DNA of 64,000 nt from Solibaculum mannosilyticum (GTDB lineage Bacteria > Bacillota > Clostridia > Oscillospirales > Acutalibacteraceae), in NCBI RefSeq assembly GCF_015140235.1, contig NZ_AP023321.1:1416501-1480500 (forward strand), in the 5' to 3' direction. Shown here in pieces: positions 61,561 to 64,000 of this stretch (positions are counted from its first letter, which is position 1; every line of letters begins with the position of its first letter). Below the pieces are notes generated by a model that did not search any database, was not told where the DNA came from, and saw nothing but the letters and a program-made list of their open reading frames with translations. Both the position numbers and the translations under genes were made by a program.

Positions 61561-62169
61561 ATGGCTGAAAAATTGACCAAACGGCATCAAATCAATAGTA
61601 TTCCAAACGTCGGGTTCGACGGAGAGGCAAACGGCTGCCAGACTGAAAAACAGTCAGAATGTCCGGGGTGTACCGATCAATTGGTGCAGCTGACTCAAAA
61701 ACAGTTGGATGATCTGATCAACAGAGCTTTTGCCAAAGGCGTCCGGAAAGGGAAACGTCAGATGGACTCCATCAAGCTCCCTTCACAAAAGCCATCGGCT
61801 GAGGATGATGTCTCACAAGTTTCGACACTTCTCCACAAAGCGAGGCAACAACTGCTTTTGGGAACCATCAAACAATTGGCCTCAGATCTTGGGATCTCTA
61901 CGAAAGGGACAAAAGTCGCTTTAAAATTGGCTGATTTTTCCCATTGCATCCAGCAGGACGATGTGGCGGAACAATCCGTCAAAGAGATCTTATCCCAATT
62001 CCTCAAGGAGTATCCTGAATTCGCCAGAGAGGAAATGGGTGATGCCCTCTCTTGTAACCTTCAGCATCGTTTTAACCAGTTGGCGGACACGGTCGGATGG
62101 GGCCTTCCTTGTATCCCTATCGCAATGGTCGATGTCCCGGATAGGCATTCTTTGGAAAAACGAGGTTGA
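61561..62169 (+). CDS. Phage scaffold-like (DUF4355-like) protein
   Basis: This 202-residue protein has an N-terminal low-complexity part with three Cys (about 22-38), the stretch LTQKQLDDLINRAFAKGVRK and a helical C-terminal part with QLASDLGISTKGTKVALKLADF and SVKEILSQFLKEYPEFA. The order resembles DUF4355-type scaffold proteins, normally followed by a major capsid gene. Here no capsid gene follows, and the protein ends in an unrelated tail. The ATG at 61561 has GGAGG 5 bases upstream. The 180 bases before it hold no supported gene. It may be a relic of a head module or be reused. Confidence 0.5.
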   Translation: MAEKLTKRHQINSIPNVGFDGEANGCQTEKQSECPGCTDQLVQLTQKQLDDLINRAFAKGVRKGKRQMDSIKLPSQKPSAEDDVSQVSTLLHKARQQLLLGTIKQLASDLGISTKGTKVALKLADFSHCIQQDDVAEQSVKEILSQFLKEYPEFAREEMGDALSCNLQHRFNQLADTVGWGLPCIPIAMVDVPDRHSLEKRG

Positions 62170-62219
62170 TCGGTTCCAGCGATGTGCAGAAAAAAGACTT
62201 TTGTCAGAGGAATGGGATT

Positions 62220-62615
62220 ATGAGTGTATATGACGATGTATTAGCGGCTGTTATTTCTCTCGCTGAGGAGACAAAACCTTACGCGTCCATTGTGATTGGG
62301 GCTGTTCCGCCTGCTGACGGCATCTCTATCGCCTGGACAGACGGATTTCCGCTCTCTGTCTTTCGCAACAAGAATGCAGTCATGGATATGACCGCCTCTC
62401 TCAACGGCAAGCATACCGATTATTCGGTGGTGAGCGACGCCTTGGGATGCATCCATGAGGCCCTCTCCAGACGAAAACAATATCCGGAATCAGAGAAATG
62501 GCAGATCATAGACATTTCTACTAAAAAAGCCCCTCATCCTATAAGTGAGGAGCAAACAGATCAATGTCTCTACGGCTCCAGCCTTAGGGTCAAATTTTAT
62601 CTTAGAGGTGATTAA
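62220..62615 (+). CDS. Phage tail-terminator-like (head-tail joining) protein
   Basis: This 131-residue protein has an alpha/beta pattern: SVYDDVLAAVISLAEETKPY, SIVIGAVPPADGISIAW, LNGKHTDYSVVSDALGCIHEALSR and a C-terminal strand SLRVKFYLRG. Size, layout and place directly before the tube gene fit siphophage tail-terminator proteins, which cap the tail tube. I know it by context more than by sequence. The ATG at 62220 has AGAGGA 8 bases upstream; the upstream frame start is not supported. The stop touches the next ATG. Confidence 0.5.
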   Translation: MSVYDDVLAAVISLAEETKPYASIVIGAVPPADGISIAWTDGFPLSVFRNKNAVMDMTASLNGKHTDYSVVSDALGCIHEALSRRKQYPESEKWQIIDISTKKAPHPISEEQTDQCLYGSSLRVKFYLRGD

Positions 62616-63065
62616 ATGGGCAGATTGCTCACTATGTATGGCATTGAAGCCAGCATTAAAACCGCAGCGGAAGAGGAAACTTGGGCTCCTCTCGACGACG
62701 GCTTTGACAACGTCGCTGAGGCCCTGAATGAAACTGTCCAGCAGTACTATTTCCTCAAGGACAAGGGCTTTGCGAGAAACCACGTTACCGGTATGGCTCC
62801 GGCTTTTACCCTGACCGGCCGCCGTGTGATCGGAGATCCTGCACAGGATTTCATCTTTGCCGCCAAGTACAAACTGGATTCCAACCGTCAGACCCAGTTT
62901 AAATTGACCTATCTGGACAGCTCCAATAAAGCCGTCACCCTCACCTGTGACGTCACTCTCTGCAACATCCAGGAATGGTCCGGTGCCGCTACCGATGACA
63001 GCGCCATTTCGGTAGAAATCCGTTTTGACGGTGCTCCTGAAGTTTCCACTTCTCCCACCGTTTAA
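62616..63065 (+). CDS. Phage major tail (tube) protein
   Basis: This 149-residue protein is mostly beta strand with a helical loop, with RNHVTGMAPAFTLTGRRVIGD, TQFKLTYLDSSNKAVTLTCDVTL and SAISVEIRFDGAPEV, in the style of TP901-1-like tail tube proteins. It begins at the base after the stop of the previous gene, with AGAGGTG upstream, and is followed by the assembly chaperone pair, the standard order in long-tailed phages. It would polymerise into the non-contractile tail tube. Confidence 0.75.
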   Translation: MGRLLTMYGIEASIKTAAEEETWAPLDDGFDNVAEALNETVQQYYFLKDKGFARNHVTGMAPAFTLTGRRVIGDPAQDFIFAAKYKLDSNRQTQFKLTYLDSSNKAVTLTCDVTLCNIQEWSGAATDDSAISVEIRFDGAPEVSTSPTV

Positions 63066-63167
63066 AATTCACCTGATATCTAGGACGCATCTAAGCCTAT
63101 ACTAGGACTTTTTAAGCTGTGAAGAGGGGTGTAGGTCACCCCTCTTTGTCTTTTGGAGGATGAGCTT

Positions 63168-63563
63168 ATGGCAAGAATTGAAAAATCGAAACCTTTTGTG
63201 GATACCTTGGAACTGTCTGATGGAGAAAAGGATCTCCAGATTGAAATCAAATTGGATCTCAATTCCGTCGCCCACCGTTATCGCCCCTGCCAGATTGCTC
63301 TCGTGGAAGCTGAAAAACTTGCTGAACAAAATCCCAATGACCCTGCCTGTTTAAATGCCTATGGTGAGGCTATTTGCAGCATGTTTCAGCTAATATTTGG
63401 AGAAGTGAATACGGAAAAAATTATGGAGTTCTACGAAGATGATTACTCCACCATGCTTCTCGATCTTATGCCCTATCTGGCACAAACCATTGTGCCGGCA
63501 CTGCAAGCCGAACGGGAACGTAAAATTTCCCAGGCAAAACACGCCCGGCGTTTTCTGCGATGA
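63168..63563 (+). CDS. Phage tail assembly chaperone-like protein (gpG position)
   Basis: This 131-residue helical protein lies between the tube gene and the Gp15-like gene, the position of the first tail assembly chaperone. It has IEIKLDLNSVAHRYRPCQIA and a basic C-terminus (AERERKISQAKHARRFLR). GGAGGATGAGCTT precedes the ATG at 63168. Its stop overlaps the next start by four bases (ATGA), as expected for a chaperone pair; whether a frameshift also joins them is open. Confidence 0.65.
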   Translation: MARIEKSKPFVDTLELSDGEKDLQIEIKLDLNSVAHRYRPCQIALVEAEKLAEQNPNDPACLNAYGEAICSMFQLIFGEVNTEKIMEFYEDDYSTMLLDLMPYLAQTIVPALQAERERKISQAKHARRFLR

Positions 63564-64000
63564 TCTCCCCTCTGTATCTCCCTCTCCCTACTTCGATCTC
63601 CTACCGGGGCCGACGGTATCGGTTGCGACCTTCTTTTGATCGCGTCTTGGAAGTATTCGATGTGTATGGAAAAACAGATTGGGATGACGAACAGAAATTG
63701 CAATACGTCCTTTGGCTGCTGGCGCCTGGCGCTAAAAGATTGTCGTTGGAGGATAAGGCTAAGCTGTTGGAGCAATTGTATCAACTGCTGTTGGACACTC
63801 ACAATAAAATACCCAGTGGTTCCAAATCAATCGATTTCTTGCAGGATGCTCCCTACATCTACGCCGGTTTTCGTCAAGCCTATGGAATCGATTTATACGA
63901 CGTCCAAGGAACACTCCATTGGATCAAGTTTTTGTCCCTCTTCCGAGCCCTGCCGGAGGATACCCGTATTATGGAAATTGTGGATATCCGTACCCGGCCC
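63560..64000 (+). CDS. Gp15-like tail assembly protein, runs off the window
   Basis: An open frame of 147 codons starts at ATG 63560 (MISPLYLPLPTSISYRGRRY) and reaches the window end without a stop. ISYRGRRYRLRPSFDRVLEV, then WDDEQKLQYVLWLLAP and a later FRQAYGIDLYDVQGTLHWIKF, match the layout of phage Gp15 proteins: a short beta start, an early helix with a WDDEQK stretch, then a Tyr/Trp helix followed by LHWIKF. Gp15 proteins sit between the tail chaperone and the tape measure. The tape measure gene is expected just beyond the window. Confidence 0.8.
   Translation, partial: MISPLYLPLPTSISYRGRRYRLRPSFDRVLEVFDVYGKTDWDDEQKLQYVLWLLAPGAKRLSLEDKAKLLEQLYQLLLDTHNKIPSGSKSIDFLQDAPYIYAGFRQAYGIDLYDVQGTLHWIKFLSLFRALPEDTRIMEIVDIRTRP

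Noticed and set aside
1-64000. CRISPR array, tRNA, rRNA or insertion sequence
   Set aside because: No regular spaced repeats, no cloverleaf-like sequence with CCA, and no transposase or integrase reading frame was seen.

Overview
The window looks like a piece of chromosome from a gut-type anaerobic member of the Clostridia (Oscillospiraceae/Ruminococcaceae-like). The signs are a NuoE-type subunit as found in clostridial electron-bifurcating hydrogenases, low-to-middle GC with strong AGGAGG-type ribosome binding sites and hairpin-plus-T-run terminators between most convergent genes, very large secreted glycosidases with CBM32 modules, a clostripain-type protease, and a VTC/DUF4956/CotH cassette. 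Taxonomy is an inference from gene content. No rRNA, tRNA, CRISPR array, insertion sequence or integrase was seen.

Region by region. 1-543 (minus): end of a hydrogenase-type operon (ATP-binding protein fragment, NuoE-like 2Fe-2S protein). 1133-3921 (plus): an MBOAT O-acyltransferase and its DHHW/AlgJ-like partner, for acylation of a surface polymer. 4067-4528: a GNAT acetyltransferase. 4622-8637 (minus): a threonine-branch operon, ACT regulator-hom-thrB-lysC. 9012-14065: HtrA-like protease, thioredoxin and a P-type cation ATPase. 14343-15017: DUF3592 membrane protein. 15095-19873: secreted GH2 glycosidase with discoidin/CBM32 modules. 20114-23490: DUF1275 membrane protein, DUF4062 protein, DUF3825-like protein. 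23707-25622: OmpR-type two-component system. 25723-37266 (minus): LytS-type kinase plus a receiver/winged-helix regulator, then a transcription unit of a degenerate receiver, a large lipoprotein, a clostripain-like lipoprotein and a wall-anchored papain-type protease. 37460-41353 (plus): VTC-domain protein, DUF4956, CotH kinase.

41453-53295 (minus) is the most striking part. It is a nine-gene cluster with a LytTR regulator, two Hsp70 ATPase domains fused to RCC1-type beta-propellers in place of the substrate-binding domain, a cytoplasmic protein with EF-hand-like repeats and a C39-like peptidase domain, a GrpE-like exchange factor, two dynamin-like GTPases and two unknown proteins. I know of no described system with this composition. 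The parts suggest a chaperone-type ATPase switch with its own exchange factor, controlling or reading a membrane-remodelling dynamin pair.

53797-60567 (plus) encodes a 2256-residue GC-rich secreted protein with DUF5005-like, CBM32, FIVAR-like and GH2 modules. From 60737 to the window end there is a phage-tail cassette behind a promoter with a perfect GAAC-N4-GTTC SOS box: a sigma-region-4-like regulator, a scaffold-like (DUF4355-like) protein, a tail-terminator-like protein, a tail tube and two tail assembly chaperone-like genes (the last is Gp15-like and runs off the end). No capsid, portal or terminase gene is seen, so a DNA-damage-induced non-contractile tailocin is a real possibility.
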